DNA from: Candidatus Tayloriibacteriota bacterium
GTDB taxonomy: Bacteria; Patescibacteriota; Minisyncoccia; Phycocordibacterales; PALSA-1337
Length of the DNA stretch: 37,325 bases
NCBI GenBank assembly: GCA_903857825.1
Contig: CAIOGI010000002.1
Location: 1-37,325, forward strand
Reading direction: 5' to 3'
The notes under the pieces: generated by a model
Databases searched by the model: none
Told to the model about the DNA's origin: nothing
The model's input: the letters and a program-made list of their open reading frames with translations, nothing else
Program-made: the position numbers and the translations under genes
In this document: positions 9,182-20,489 of the stretch, piece after piece
Layout of the letters: every line of letters begins with the position of its first letter
Numbering within the stretch: position 1 is the stretch's first letter

Positions 9182-10222
9182 TTATCTGGTCTCCTTGTAA
9201 ATTTCAAAAAGTGCAGCTAGAAGTGCTACGATAAGAGGACCGGCAATAAAACCGATAGGACCAAAAAATGCCAAACCTCCCATAACTGACAGTAGTATAA
9301 CAAAAGGATGAATCTGTATTCCACGATTCATGAGAATCGGAGCTAGATAATTGTCTATAAGACCAACAGCTAGAATACCCCATGCAAGCAAACCAAATGC
9401 ATGAGCCTGAGTACTTTCAAAAAATAAGTATAGAATACCAGGCACAATTATTAAGGAAGTACCGAAGCCAGGAATTAGAGCAGCAACAACAGCAAAACTT
9501 CCCCACAAAGCGGGATTCGGCACTCCGAATACAAAGAATCCTAGTCCAGTCAGAATACCTTGTATAAGACTTACTACGAGCGAGCCAGCTACTACCGAAC
9601 TTATAGCCTGTCTAACTTTCGTAATAATCTTCTGATCATAAGTATCTAAAAGTGGACTGAGTGATATCAACGCAGTTCTCAACTTTCTGCCGTCTCTCAA
9701 TAAATAGAAAAGTGCAAAAAGCATTATAAATATCTGAAACGCCAGCTTTGTTACACTCGAAAATATTGTATCGAGATTTGCAAATGACCATTCTAAGAAA
9801 TTTTGAATGTAGACGGTAACATTTAATGAACTGAAGTCATATGCTGGAAAGGCATTGAAAAACCTTGCAGAAAGAGATTGGGAAAGAGAATTTAATGTGT
9901 TTATGATATGAGATCTTTGACCTTCTTCCGTCAAACTGTAGTATAGACTTGAACTTTCTGTATAAATTTGTCTTCCAAGAAAAATAAGAGGCGTTATGAT
10001 CAAAATAGCTACGATCAAAAGTGTAATAAATGTCGAAAGTGAACTAGCTTGATTGCCTTTAGAAAAGATTCTTGAAACCCATCTATGCAAAGGACGAAAT
10101 GTGACAGAAAATACAACAGCGAGCAACAGTGACGTCATGTATGGATAGAAAATAAAAACAGTAAGAACTATTACGCTCACCAATAGCACCAAGAAGAAAT
10201 AATGTTGTGATCTATTTTCCAT
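9182..10222 (-). CDS. AI-2E family transporter/permease
   Basis: Multi-TM protein with characteristic ALIPGFGTSLIIVPGILYLF and C-terminal DNYLAPILMNRGIQIHPFVILLSVMGG segment. Confidence 0.88.
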   Translation of the reverse strand: MENRSQHYFFLVLLVSVIVLTVFIFYPYMTSLLLAVVFSVTFRPLHRWVSRIFSKGNQASSLSTFITLLIVAILIITPLIFLGRQIYTESSSLYYSLTEEGQRSHIINTLNSLSQSLSARFFNAFPAYDFSSLNVTVYIQNFLEWSFANLDTIFSSVTKLAFQIFIMLFALFYLLRDGRKLRTALISLSPLLDTYDQKIITKVRQAISSVVAGSLVVSLIQGILTGLGFFVFGVPNPALWGSFAVVAALIPGFGTSLIIVPGILYLFFESTQAHAFGLLAWGILAVGLIDNYLAPILMNRGIQIHPFVILLSVMGGLAFFGPIGFIAGPLIVALLAALFEIYKETR

Positions 10223-10295
10223 TACATTAATATTATTATATTATATCTGTTATTATACTATATATACTTTACAAAGCATAACACAATCATTAAAT

Positions 10296-10964
10296 ATGAA
10301 AATACTAGTAATTGACGATGATGTTGAGGTGGTTGACCTTATTAAGTCAAACTTGATAAACAATTCCTATACTGTTGATACCGCATACAATGGAGAAACT
10401 GGTTCATATATGGCTCGTACAGGAGCTTATGATGTTGTAATTATTGACTATATTATGCCAGACAAGAACGGCATATCTGTATGCTCAGAAATACGTGCCA
10501 CAGGATCTACAGCCTGCATAATCTTTTTGAGTATGAATTATACGATAAATAACAAAGTCGCATGTCTAGAGGCCGGTGCAGATGATTATATGACAAAGCC
10601 ATTTTCACTCGAAGAGCTAAATGCGAGAATAAAAGCTTTGATTAGAAGACCTAGAATAATAGAAAGCTCAATTCTGACTTGCCGGGATATTGTAATGGAT
10701 ACTAAAAAACAAAATATTCAAAGAAGCAATAAAAGTATATATCTAACTCGAACTGAATATAATATTCTAGAATTTCTCATAAGAAACAGAGGGATGATAT
10801 TGTCGAGAGGAATGATAATGGAACATGTTTGGAATGCCGAGGCAGATCCATTTTCAAATACTATAGAAGCACATATAACAAATATTAGAAGAAAAATTGC
10901 TTTACCTGGTGATACAGATGAAATAATAAGAAACATTACAGGTCGTGGTTATATTATACAGTAA
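10296..10964 (+). CDS. OmpR/PhoB-family response regulator
   Basis: REC domain (KILVIDDDVEV, IIDYIMPDKNG, DDYMTKPFS) plus winged-helix C-terminus (LTRTEYNILEFLIRNRG...NTIEAHITNIRRKI...GRGYII). No kinase adjacent. Confidence 0.94.
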   Translation: MKILVIDDDVEVVDLIKSNLINNSYTVDTAYNGETGSYMARTGAYDVVIIDYIMPDKNGISVCSEIRATGSTACIIFLSMNYTINNKVACLEAGADDYMTKPFSLEELNARIKALIRRPRIIESSILTCRDIVMDTKKQNIQRSNKSIYLTRTEYNILEFLIRNRGMILSRGMIMEHVWNAEADPFSNTIEAHITNIRRKIALPGDTDEIIRNITGRGYIIQ

Positions 10965-11137
10965 CTCTAGTATTACATCTGTAATGTGTAACACAAACAC
11001 AAAATCCTGCCGAGGCAGGACCTTATGTAGACATTCTATTGGATGTACTAACGAACTAAGCCGAAGCTTTATCAGTACTCACACCATTACATTATACACC
11101 CGAGGACTATATTGAGCAAATTTAGAAATCCACAATA

Positions 11138-11213
11138 TGGAGCCGCCGATCGGGATTGAACCGATGACCTCGTTATTACCAATAACGTGCTCTACCAACT
11201 GAGCTACAGCGGC
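11138..11213 (-). tRNA. tRNA-Thr(GGT), CCA encoded
   Basis: Reverse complement GCCGCTGTAGCTCAGTTGG...CGTTA-TTGGTAA-TAACG...CGGTTCAATCCCGATCGGCGGCTCCA; 7-bp acceptor stem. Confidence 0.95.
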
Positions 11214-11280
11214 TTACAAAAAACTGATACCAAGTAAGGATAATCTATTTTACATCTATAATCAAACTTGACTTATTTTG

Positions 11281-11354
11281 CGCGGTCGACGGGACTCGAA
11301 CCCGCAACCTCTCCCGTGACAGGGGAGTGCTCTAACCAATTGAGCTACGACCGC
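11281..11354 (-). tRNA. tRNA-Asp(GTC)
   Basis: Cloverleaf with anticodon arm CTCCC-CTGTCAC-GGGAG, T arm GCGGGTTCGAGTCCCGT, acceptor GCGGTCG/CGACCGC. Confidence 0.95.
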
Positions 11355-11394
11355 ATTTACTACACCTCATTAATGTATCAAAAAATACACAAAA

Positions 11395-11428
11395 AGCAAG
11401 AAAAAAACCGGTGCGACTTGCCACCGGT
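11395..11428 (-). terminator. Rho-independent terminator of the 11448-11837 lipoprotein gene
   Basis: Minus strand ACCGGTG-GCAAGTCG-CACCGGT followed by a T-tract, about 20 nt past the TAG stop. Confidence 0.8.
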
Positions 11429-11447
11429 GAAAGATTGGAACGACTCA

Positions 11448-11837
11448 CTACCGAAACTTCCATATGGTAATGACGACTCCAGCACTCATAGCGTCTTCCC
11501 CACCCTCCCTTATGTCTCTTGGCTTGCGTATAGCCACGAAGCCCGAGAATGCGCAGCTCGTTCCAGGAATCTGGGTATGAGCAAAGGTGTATACCTTTTC
11601 ATTTCCCAAAGCATTAGACTCGTGAGAGTGCTCTTTGTAGGGCTTTTCTCCACTCTGTCTATACGCCCCAATCTGTCGCCACTTGGCGATGACGGACTGT
11701 GCCTCTGGTGTCGAGGACATCACAGGTGTGGGCGTATTAGTAGAGCGCCCACTTACCTTTTCTTTTCCCTTTGCACAAGCCAAGATCGGCAATGCAAAGA
11801 CGATTGAAACCAAAAAAACAGAAGTTTTGATGTTCAT
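11448..11837 (-). CDS. Small predicted lipoprotein
   Basis: Start moved to MNIKTSVFLVSIVFALPILAC|AKGK (signal peptide with lipobox); followed by a terminator hairpin. Confidence 0.65.
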   Translation of the reverse strand: MNIKTSVFLVSIVFALPILACAKGKEKVSGRSTNTPTPVMSSTPEAQSVIAKWRQIGAYRQSGEKPYKEHSHESNALGNEKVYTFAHTQIPGTSCAFSGFVAIRKPRDIREGGEDAMSAGVVITIWKFR

Positions 11838-11914
11838 AAGTCCGCATATAATGATACCACCCACATCAAAAATAACATCTATTGATATACACAAGTTATC
11901 CCCCTATTAAATTG

Positions 11915-11988
11915 TGCCGACGGTTGGACTCGAACCAACGACCTTCTCTTTATGAGTGAGATGCTCTAGCCACCTGAGCTACGCCGGC
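11915..11988 (-). tRNA. tRNA with CAT anticodon (elongator Met more likely than Ile2)
   Basis: GCCGGCGTAGCTCAGGTGGCTAGAGCATCTCA-CTCATAA-AGAGAAGGTCGTTGGTTCGAGTCCAACCGTCGGCA. Confidence 0.9.
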
Positions 11989-12072
11989 ATATAAAATCGG
12001 TATTATTGAACGTTTTTAATATAACAAAAAATGCTCTTTTTTGCTAGTTCTATAAAAGATGGACTATACTTG

Positions 12073-12144
12073 TTGCGGAGGCCGGAATTGCACCGACAAT
12101 TTTCAGGTTATGAGCCTGACGGGTTACTGTTACCCTACCCCGCT
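12073..12144 (-). tRNA. Initiator tRNA-fMet(CAT)
   Basis: AGCGGGG...CAGG-CTCATAA-CCTG...GTCGGTGCAATTCCGGCCTCCGCAA; unpaired position 1-72 (A/A) typical of initiators; T loop starts TGC rather than TTC. Confidence 0.85.
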
Positions 12145-12233
12145 ATGTATAAACATATTACCATAATAAATCTAAAAGGCAAGATTGATCTTTCCATGTT
12201 TAATTTTTGATGGGTTGATAATATGGGTTGATA

Positions 12234-12375
12234 TAGTAAAATTAAGACTCGGCACGGTGAGGAAGTCTTTTATTTTAGCTTTGCTACAAATAAAAGAGCT
12301 TCCGAGCGCGACATTGTTTGATTTATCAAACAAGAAGTACCCCTGTGGTGCAAGTCGACGAGTCCAATTTTACTA
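12234..12375. repeat. Element of about 140 bp bounded by imperfect terminal inverted repeats with internal hairpins
   Basis: TAGTAAAATT-AA-GACTCG (12234-12251) pairs with CGAGTC-C-AATTTTACTA (12359-12375). Internal hairpins: GGAAG-t-CTTTTATTT / AAATAAAAG-ag-CTTCC (12261-12303) and TTGTTTGA-TTTA-TCAAACAA (12314-12333). Confidence 0.6.
12309..12349 (-). repeat. Palindromic element copy C: ACCACAGGGGTACTTC + 8-bp hairpin + GTCG
   Basis: Minus strand ACCACAGGGGTACTTC-TTGTTTGA-TAAA-TCAAACAA-TGTCG, matching copies at 30781 and 30841. Confidence 0.65.
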
Positions 12376-12984
12376 GAATTCAAAAAACTCTCTGAAAACT
12401 TGTTGATATAAATTTATAACTCTACGAGCTTCAAACTTTGTTAAGGGATGACTTGAGCCCTCATGTGCTATTAGATTTCGAATTTTATGAGCCTCCCATG
12501 CTTGATCAAGAGTATTGAAGTCTCCTTTATTTGCTCTCTTCAGTCTCTCTCCGATACTATCTCCTTGATAACCAAGTTTTATCAATATATCTTCCAATAT
12601 AATATCTGCCTCCATTATGGCTTGTCTCCAATCACTTTCATTATCAGATTCAATTTTTGCTGTAACTTTTATCCATTTATTTTCAAGTTCAGGATTAGCT
12701 TTTTCTATAGTTTCATAGCCAGGATCTACTTTTGCATTGTATATTTTATCTTCAAGTTTGCGAATATGTTTCAATCTTTCTACTGAGTATACAATACCGA
12801 TAATCAACACTACGGAAATAACAATAGACAAACCGACTAAATAACCTATCAATACACTCCCACTAGAAAATAGTCCCGATAGAATACTTGGCGAATGTGC
12901 ACTAAGGTAATTGGCAAGTTCATTAAAATAATAAACTATATCGAGTGCAGGAGGTGATACCACTTCAATTGTATTATCTTGCAT
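12373..12984 (-). CDS. Membrane protein with HEPN-like C-terminal domain, unknown function
   Basis: TM SVLIGYLVGLSIVISVVLIIGIVY; C-terminal AWEAHKIRNLIAHEG contains an R-x4-H motif as in HEPN families. Confidence 0.75.
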   Translation of the reverse strand: MQDNTIEVVSPPALDIVYYFNELANYLSAHSPSILSGLFSSGSVLIGYLVGLSIVISVVLIIGIVYSVERLKHIRKLEDKIYNAKVDPGYETIEKANPELENKWIKVTAKIESDNESDWRQAIMEADIILEDILIKLGYQGDSIGERLKRANKGDFNTLDQAWEAHKIRNLIAHEGSSHPLTKFEARRVINLYQQVFREFFEF

Positions 12985-13004
12985 ACATTATATATTTTTA
13001 AAGA

Positions 13005-14456
13005 CTATTCACCCAAAAACTCTTTACCGATTCTAAACAATAAATCCTCTTCCCCATGTCTACCAGTCATCTGTAAACCTAATGGTAATTTCTTTCCACC
13101 CACTTCTGAAAACCCTGAAGGAATAGTCATAGCTGGCATACCCGTAAGATTCGCCGTAACAGTAAAAATATCTTCCAAGTACATAGCCACAGGATCTGCT
13201 GTCTTCTCTCCTATCAAAAACGCTGGAGCGGGAGTCGTAGGTGTTAGTATTATATCAACTTTTTCGAAAGCTTTCACGAAATCCTGAGTCAATATTCTAC
13301 GCACAGCATTTGCACGGTTATAGTATGCATCATAATATCCTGAAGAAAGGACGTATGTACCCAGTAGTATTCTTCTACGTGCCTCTTTACCAAATCCTGC
13401 TCCACGTGTGACGAAATAATCATCAATACCGTCTTTTCCGTCCTTATGTAAACCAAAACGAACACTATCAAAACGTGCGAGGTTAGAAGACACCTCTGCA
13501 GGCATAATCACATAATATATAGCAAGAGAGTATGCAATATTTGGTAAAGTAATATCTACGACTTCATATCCTATTTTTTTGAACTTTTCTAATGATAAAT
13601 TAAAATTATCTATAACATCTTTATTAATTCCATCTCCTCCGAGAAAATGCCTAGGCACACCTATAACTGGTTTTTTCGAAAGTTTTTTTATAGTGTAAGT
13701 ATTATCTGAAATAGTGGTACCATCTTTTACATCTTTACCTTTTATAGTGTTATAAATAATCTCGGTATCGGTTACTGTCTTACCAAAGGGGCCTATTTGG
13801 TCAAGAGATGAACCCATGGCCATGACTCCATATCTAGAAACACGTCCATAGGTAGGTTTCAGACCGACCAGTCCACAAAAACTTGCTGGTTGACGTATAG
13901 ACCCACCCGTATCTGATCCTAATGCTCCTAAAGATCCTGACATCGCAACAGCTGCAGCTGAACCACCAGATGAACCCCCTGCAACACGTGATATATCTAA
14001 AGGATTTTTAGTAACACCAAATGCAGAATTTTCAGTAGAACCTCCCATAGCAAACTCATCCATATTTGTCCTACCCATAAATACTACACCCTCTTTCTTT
14101 AACTTTTCTATAACTGTAGCATCGTAAGTCGCGTGGTACCCTTCTAGAATTTTTGATGCAGATGTCGCTATCCTTCCTTTTATAAGAATATTATCCTTTA
14201 TAGCAAAAGGAATACCAGTCAAAAGAGTGGATGTACCATCCTTAAACCTTTTATCAGCCTCCTTTGCTTGCTCAATAATATCAGAAAAAACTTCTAGATA
14301 TGCGTTTATCTCTTTATTCTTTTTTGAAATCTCAGAAAGATACGCATTTGCAAGATCGACTGCGGAGTACTTTCCGCTTTTCATATCATCATGAGCTTTT
14401 TTAATTGTGAGTGTTGAAAGATCAATCATAAAATTATTCATCAAAATCTTGAGCAA
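13005..14456 (-). CDS. gatA: Asp-tRNA(Asn)/Glu-tRNA(Gln) amidotransferase subunit A (true start may be MIDLSTL at 14429)
   Basis: Amidase signature GGSSGGSAAAVAMSGSLGALGSDTGGSIRQPASFCGLVGLKPTYGRVSRYG. Confidence 0.96.
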   Translation of the reverse strand: MLKILMNNFMIDLSTLTIKKAHDDMKSGKYSAVDLANAYLSEISKKNKEINAYLEVFSDIIEQAKEADKRFKDGTSTLLTGIPFAIKDNILIKGRIATSASKILEGYHATYDATVIEKLKKEGVVFMGRTNMDEFAMGGSTENSAFGVTKNPLDISRVAGGSSGGSAAAVAMSGSLGALGSDTGGSIRQPASFCGLVGLKPTYGRVSRYGVMAMGSSLDQIGPFGKTVTDTEIIYNTIKGKDVKDGTTISDNTYTIKKLSKKPVIGVPRHFLGGDGINKDVIDNFNLSLEKFKKIGYEVVDITLPNIAYSLAIYYVIMPAEVSSNLARFDSVRFGLHKDGKDGIDDYFVTRGAGFGKEARRRILLGTYVLSSGYYDAYYNRANAVRRILTQDFVKAFEKVDIILTPTTPAPAFLIGEKTADPVAMYLEDIFTVTANLTGMPAMTIPSGFSEVGGKKLPLGLQMTGRHGEEDLLFRIGKEFLGE

Positions 14457-14736
14457 TTATTTTTTTAACAGCAATAAAATCTCCCTCCCTATCTGGAGCC
14501 TCATTTAATATCCCCTCTCGATCAGATGATGAAGTTATTACAGTAAAATCCTCTCTGAATACATTGTGAACAACACCTGCTGTTGGAGTAAAATCTATAT
14601 CGACAGTAGCTTTTTTGATCTGATCAACATAAGTCAATATAGAGTCTATCTCCTTTGTCAGTGCATCTTTTTCCCCCTCTTCAAGCTTAATTCTAGCCAG
14701 ATTTGCTAGTTTTTCTATCTCTTTTACTGTTATCAT
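14434..14736 (-). CDS. gatC: Asp-tRNA(Asn)/Glu-tRNA(Gln) amidotransferase subunit C
   Basis: MITVKEIEKLANLARIKLEEGEKDALTKEIDSILTYVDQI; start moved inside the 14772 ORF; overlaps gatA. Confidence 0.9.
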   Translation of the reverse strand: MITVKEIEKLANLARIKLEEGEKDALTKEIDSILTYVDQIKKATVDIDFTPTAGVVHNVFREDFTVITSSSDREGILNEAPDREGDFIAVKKIIAQDFDE

Positions 14737-14832
14737 AAGTATGATTGTAACAATAAGAGTGCTTAGTTGCAATTACTCATACAATAGGATATGATATTAT
14801 CATATACGTTTATCATATAATTATATAAAATC

Positions 14833-15048
14833 ATGATTACAATATCAGTACCTATCCCCCCATTTATGGAGGCATTCATAGAAAAGCATATAAAAGAAGG
14901 ACATGCTACAAATAAAGCAGATGTGGTCCGCAAGGCTCTTGCATTGCTCGCTGAACAGAGGGCAATAGAAGATGTACTACAAGCTGAGAAAGAACCTACG
15001 CTAAAAGGAGACCTAAGAGAATTAGCAAAACAACTACGTACAAAATGA
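14833..15048 (+). CDS. Ribbon-helix-helix (ParD/RelB-like) antitoxin
   Basis: MITISVPIPPFMEAFIEKHIKEGHATNKADVVRKALALLAEQ; overlaps the downstream toxin by 4 nt. Confidence 0.8.
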   Translation: MITISVPIPPFMEAFIEKHIKEGHATNKADVVRKALALLAEQRAIEDVLQAEKEPTLKGDLRELAKQLRTK

Positions 15049-15305
15049 TAGAAGTAAATTACAAACCTACTTTTATAAAAGCTTTTGATGATCTAGAAAA
15101 CGATTTACAAAATGAAATAATAGAAAAAACTGAGCTCCTCAAAGAACCGAAAAATCATAGTCAATTAAAGGTACACAAACTACATGGAAAAATGAAAGGT
15201 AAATATAGCTTTTCAGTAAACTATAGATACCGCATTATTTTTATTTATGAATCAAAAAAAGAAATTGTTTTAATAGCCGTCGGCGATCATGAAATATATA
15301 AGTAA
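15045..15305 (+). CDS. RelE/ParE-superfamily toxin
   Basis: VHKLHGKMKGKYSFSVNYRYRIIFIYESKKEIVLIAVGDHEIY, typical of the fold; translationally coupled to the RHH gene. Confidence 0.85.
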   Translation: MIEVNYKPTFIKAFDDLENDLQNEIIEKTELLKEPKNHSQLKVHKLHGKMKGKYSFSVNYRYRIIFIYESKKEIVLIAVGDHEIYK

Positions 15306-15317
15306 AATTTTCTTTTT

Positions 15318-17315
<1,998 letters not shown>

Positions 17316-17349
17316 CTATAAGAATATCATATAGTCAGAAAGTATAAAG

Positions 17350-17871
17350 TTAGTATGTATATCTAATAGCTCTTTCAACACGACGGGAACTTATTTGCGA
17401 ACATGGGTTGCTCGAATTAGTAGTATCCCAGCCTAGATTGTATCCCCTAGATTCTATAGAAGTCACTGGTACATTTGGAATTAAGTCCACTGTAATAAGG
17501 TATCTAGAAACCGTGACTATAGCACAAGCTGTTGTAGTGTTACCGGGCATCTTTACTTGAAATGTTGTTATGCTTGTTTGACCAGAACCAGAACTTGCCA
17601 GTGGAATAATATTCACCGATCCACCCATACAACTAGGGGCTACAGTAAGTGGACCAACAAAATCTCCGTCATTATCATGCTTTATAGCACATTCTAAACC
17701 ACTATCTGCCGCATAGAATGCTGATACTGATTCACGAACTGCTGATGAAAGCAGGAACTCTTTCTTACTAATAGTTAAAATAGATATACCAACAGAAAGT
17801 ACAACAGAAGATACTAGAACCGCAAAGAGCAAAGTATATCCTCTATTATTTTTTAATTCTTTTATTATCAT
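17350..17871 (-). CDS. PilX-like minor pilin/pilus assembly protein
   Basis: N-terminal GYTLLFAVLVSSVVLSVGISILTISKKEFLLSSAVRESVSAFYAADSGLECA. Confidence 0.7.
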   Translation of the reverse strand: MIIKELKNNRGYTLLFAVLVSSVVLSVGISILTISKKEFLLSSAVRESVSAFYAADSGLECAIKHDNDGDFVGPLTVAPSCMGGSVNIIPLASSGSGQTSITTFQVKMPGNTTTACAIVTVSRYLITVDLIPNVPVTSIESRGYNLGWDTTNSSNPCSQISSRRVERAIRYTY

Positions 17872-18419
17872 CTTAATATTTTAAATATTTCACTTTGAAG
17901 TGTTACTTTATTATTAACCGATCCATTTATCCAAGTAACCTCGACTATAACAGTAGCTTCGTCACTACTAACAGAACTAATATAGAAACTTCTATTAAAT
18001 TTTGACTTTACGCCAGGAGAGGCACTATTCATTGTATATTTTTTATTTTGAAAATCATCATATAATACGCATAACCTTTCGGTACAGGCTGAGCTACCAA
18101 TAGATGCTATTGGATTACTTATATTCGTAGTATCAATAGTACATTTACTGGTATTTGTACAAGAAAAAAGATCTTTTGGAGCAGTAAGCCAATTTGAAAT
18201 ATCAGTATTTGCATTATTATCTCTCATATTCTTCACATATTCCATTGCATCTTGTGCTAGAAAAGATGCGATAACCTGATCCTTTGCATATATAGCAGCT
18301 GTGAGACCCTTGTTTGCTATTGTCAGTGGTCCTGCAATAGAAATCATGAGTATAGCAACAGCCACTAATGTCTCAACCATTGTAAACCCTTTATTATAAT
18401 GTGAAATTATTTTATTCAT
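17868..18419 (-). CDS. Prepilin-type N-methylation protein (PilV-like)
   Basis: GFTMVETLVAVAILMISIAGPLTIANKGL; in the pilin cluster. Confidence 0.8.
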   Translation of the reverse strand: MNKIISHYNKGFTMVETLVAVAILMISIAGPLTIANKGLTAAIYAKDQVIASFLAQDAMEYVKNMRDNNANTDISNWLTAPKDLFSCTNTSKCTIDTTNISNPIASIGSSACTERLCVLYDDFQNKKYTMNSASPGVKSKFNRSFYISSVSSDEATVIVEVTWINGSVNNKVTLQSEIFKILR

Positions 18420-18422
18420 GTT

Positions 18423-19043
18423 TTAATATTTTGGTAATCTTTGCGAAATAGTTGTCTGAAGTGAAAACTTAGTTTTATTTCTTTCTTTAATCCCATTTTC
18501 ACCATTTATATAAATTCGGATTATCGGCTGATTGACACTCACACTATCTACAGTTACAGAAGATGCGGTAATCTTTGTATCGGCTGAGATTATTGGATAA
18601 AATGAACCATTATGTAATACATTACAATCTGTATCAGTTGCGGGTTGTTCTGCTTTATAAATTGTTTGATCAATATATTTGTATGCGAATACAAGATTGC
18701 AGTTATTATTTAAATTTCTTTTTGAACTTTTGAATGCTATCATCCAATCTGACTTATTAGAACAAGATTGTGCAGAAATACCACCAGAAATTATATTACT
18801 ATTATTCCCATTAGAAGCCGCGGTATCACATCTATATACACTTCCCATTCTCATCTCTCTAGTCATAGCCTCAAGAGCATAATTTAGATTATTTATTGAT
18901 GTCTTTAAACTAATAGATTTCTGATTTGCATCCATGATTCTTACAAGTGCTCCTACAGATATGAGTGCAACCACAGAAAATATAGCCAGAGAAACCATCA
19001 TTTCGATTAAAGTAAAACCTTTTTTTAATGATTTTCTATTCAT
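18423..19043 (-). CDS. Prepilin-type N-methylation protein (PilW/GspJ-like)
   Basis: KGFTLIEMMVSLAIFSVVALISVGAL. Confidence 0.8.
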   Translation of the reverse strand: MNRKSLKKGFTLIEMMVSLAIFSVVALISVGALVRIMDANQKSISLKTSINNLNYALEAMTREMRMGSVYRCDTAASNGNNSNIISGGISAQSCSNKSDWMIAFKSSKRNLNNNCNLVFAYKYIDQTIYKAEQPATDTDCNVLHNGSFYPIISADTKITASSVTVDSVSVNQPIIRIYINGENGIKERNKTKFSLQTTISQRLPKY

Positions 19044-19063
19044 AATTGATTATTTTATATACT

Positions 19064-19684
19064 CTAGTTTTGTTGTTGGGCTTGTTGCGCTGCCTGTATT
19101 GTCACATTTTCTACACCTATTTGACCATTCGAACGAACAACTATTTTCTTCTTTGAACCATCAGTGGACTTTACAGTAATTTCAGCCATATTCATATTTG
19201 TCGTGCCTGCATCTCCTCTAATTATAGCATTCGGATCTGGTCTTCTAAAGCTTATTGTTAAAGTACTAACTGTAGTAGAACATGAGCCTGTATTGGTTAC
19301 ACACAGACTATCTATACTTGCTATATTTTTTATTTTCCTTGTTGTGAGAATTGCACCTAAACCATCATCAAAAAATCCATTAGAATTTATATCAGCAAAA
19401 AGAATAAAAACGTCAGAATTACTTTCAAATTCGACTCCAAATGGATATCTAAAATCATTTGAGAAATTTGCCGCAGCACCAGGTGCACTTTTTACATTCA
19501 ATCCATATGACTGAGCACTTCTAATATTTAAGGCTATATCATATGCAAGATTATTTAGTAGTATACCCTGATTAAAATTCCCATATCTAGTCATGAGTAG
19601 AGCTGTCATCAATGCAAATATACCAACTGATACTAACAGTTCCACCAATGTAAATCCTTTTATATTTTTTAATTTGCTTTTCAT
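19064..19684 (-). CDS. Prepilin-type N-methylation protein (GspH/FimT-like)
   Basis: KGFTLVELLVSVGIFALMTALLMTRYGNF. Confidence 0.8.
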   Translation of the reverse strand: MKSKLKNIKGFTLVELLVSVGIFALMTALLMTRYGNFNQGILLNNLAYDIALNIRSAQSYGLNVKSAPGAAANFSNDFRYPFGVEFESNSDVFILFADINSNGFFDDGLGAILTTRKIKNIASIDSLCVTNTGSCSTTVSTLTISFRRPDPNAIIRGDAGTTNMNMAEITVKSTDGSKKKIVVRSNGQIGVENVTIQAAQQAQQQN

Positions 19685-20484
19685 TAATTAATAAAGAAAT
19701 AATCAATAAACGGCCTAAGATCTATAACCTGTATATTAAATAGCAGAACAAGATACATTCCAAGTATTAGGTAAGGACCAAAAGGTATTTCTTGCTTTGA
19801 CTTTAGCTTTTTGAAGACTATATACATCCAGATCACACTTACTATAGCTCCTATCCAGAATGCTAGAACAATAGCAGAAATGCCTGAGAAAATTCCTAGT
19901 ACCCAACCTATACCAAGCACCAACTTCGCATCACCAAAACCCATCCAGGTCCCCTTTGACAGCCAAAACATAAGAGCAAAAGGTAGGGCTAGCACTGGTC
20001 CAGCTAATAATGCCGATACCGAGGGAATAGCAAATGATAAATCTGGAGATATAAATAATCTAGCAAATGCAACAACAGCGAATGTATATACTAGAGGGTC
20101 AGGAATTATCTTATGCTTTATATCATAAATAGTAATAATCAAAAGCAGACAAGTTATAAATATGTAAAAGATAGTGTCGAAACTAGCCAGAACTGTTACG
20201 GGAGGAAATACATAGAAAATCATAACGAAAAGAATACCTGCAACTGATTCAATGACAGGATATTGCCAGGATATTTTGCTCTTGCACTTTTTACACTTTC
20301 CCCATTGAAAAAGAAAACTAAAAATAGGAATAAGTTCATGCCAAGTAAGATTCTTTCCACAAGAAAAACATTTTGATCGGCCATTCAATGTCATACCAGT
20401 GTTATAACGCAATGCTACAACATTCAAGAAACTACCGATCAAAGTTCCTAATATAAATGAAAAAATTAGAAAATAAGTAGTCAT
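19684..20484 (-). CDS. pilD: Prepilin peptidase (A24 family)
   Basis: GSFLNVVALRYN..., two CxxC pairs (CFSCGKN...CKKCKSK), GFGDAKLVLGIGWVLG catalytic region. Confidence 0.95.
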   Translation of the reverse strand: MTTYFLIFSFILGTLIGSFLNVVALRYNTGMTLNGRSKCFSCGKNLTWHELIPIFSFLFQWGKCKKCKSKISWQYPVIESVAGILFVMIFYVFPPVTVLASFDTIFYIFITCLLLIITIYDIKHKIIPDPLVYTFAVVAFARLFISPDLSFAIPSVSALLAGPVLALPFALMFWLSKGTWMGFGDAKLVLGIGWVLGIFSGISAIVLAFWIGAIVSVIWMYIVFKKLKSKQEIPFGPYLILGMYLVLLFNIQVIDLRPFIDYFFIN

Positions 20485-20489
20485 CTATT

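Noticed and set aside
11268-11807. 179-aa plus-strand ORF (MTYFARSTGLEPATSPVTGECSNQLSYDR...)
   Set aside because: Starts through tRNA-Asp (a common mis-annotation) and runs antisense to the predicted lipoprotein gene and its terminator.
12185-12376. 63-aa plus-strand ORF
   Set aside because: Lies across the inverted-repeat element; no protein-like features.
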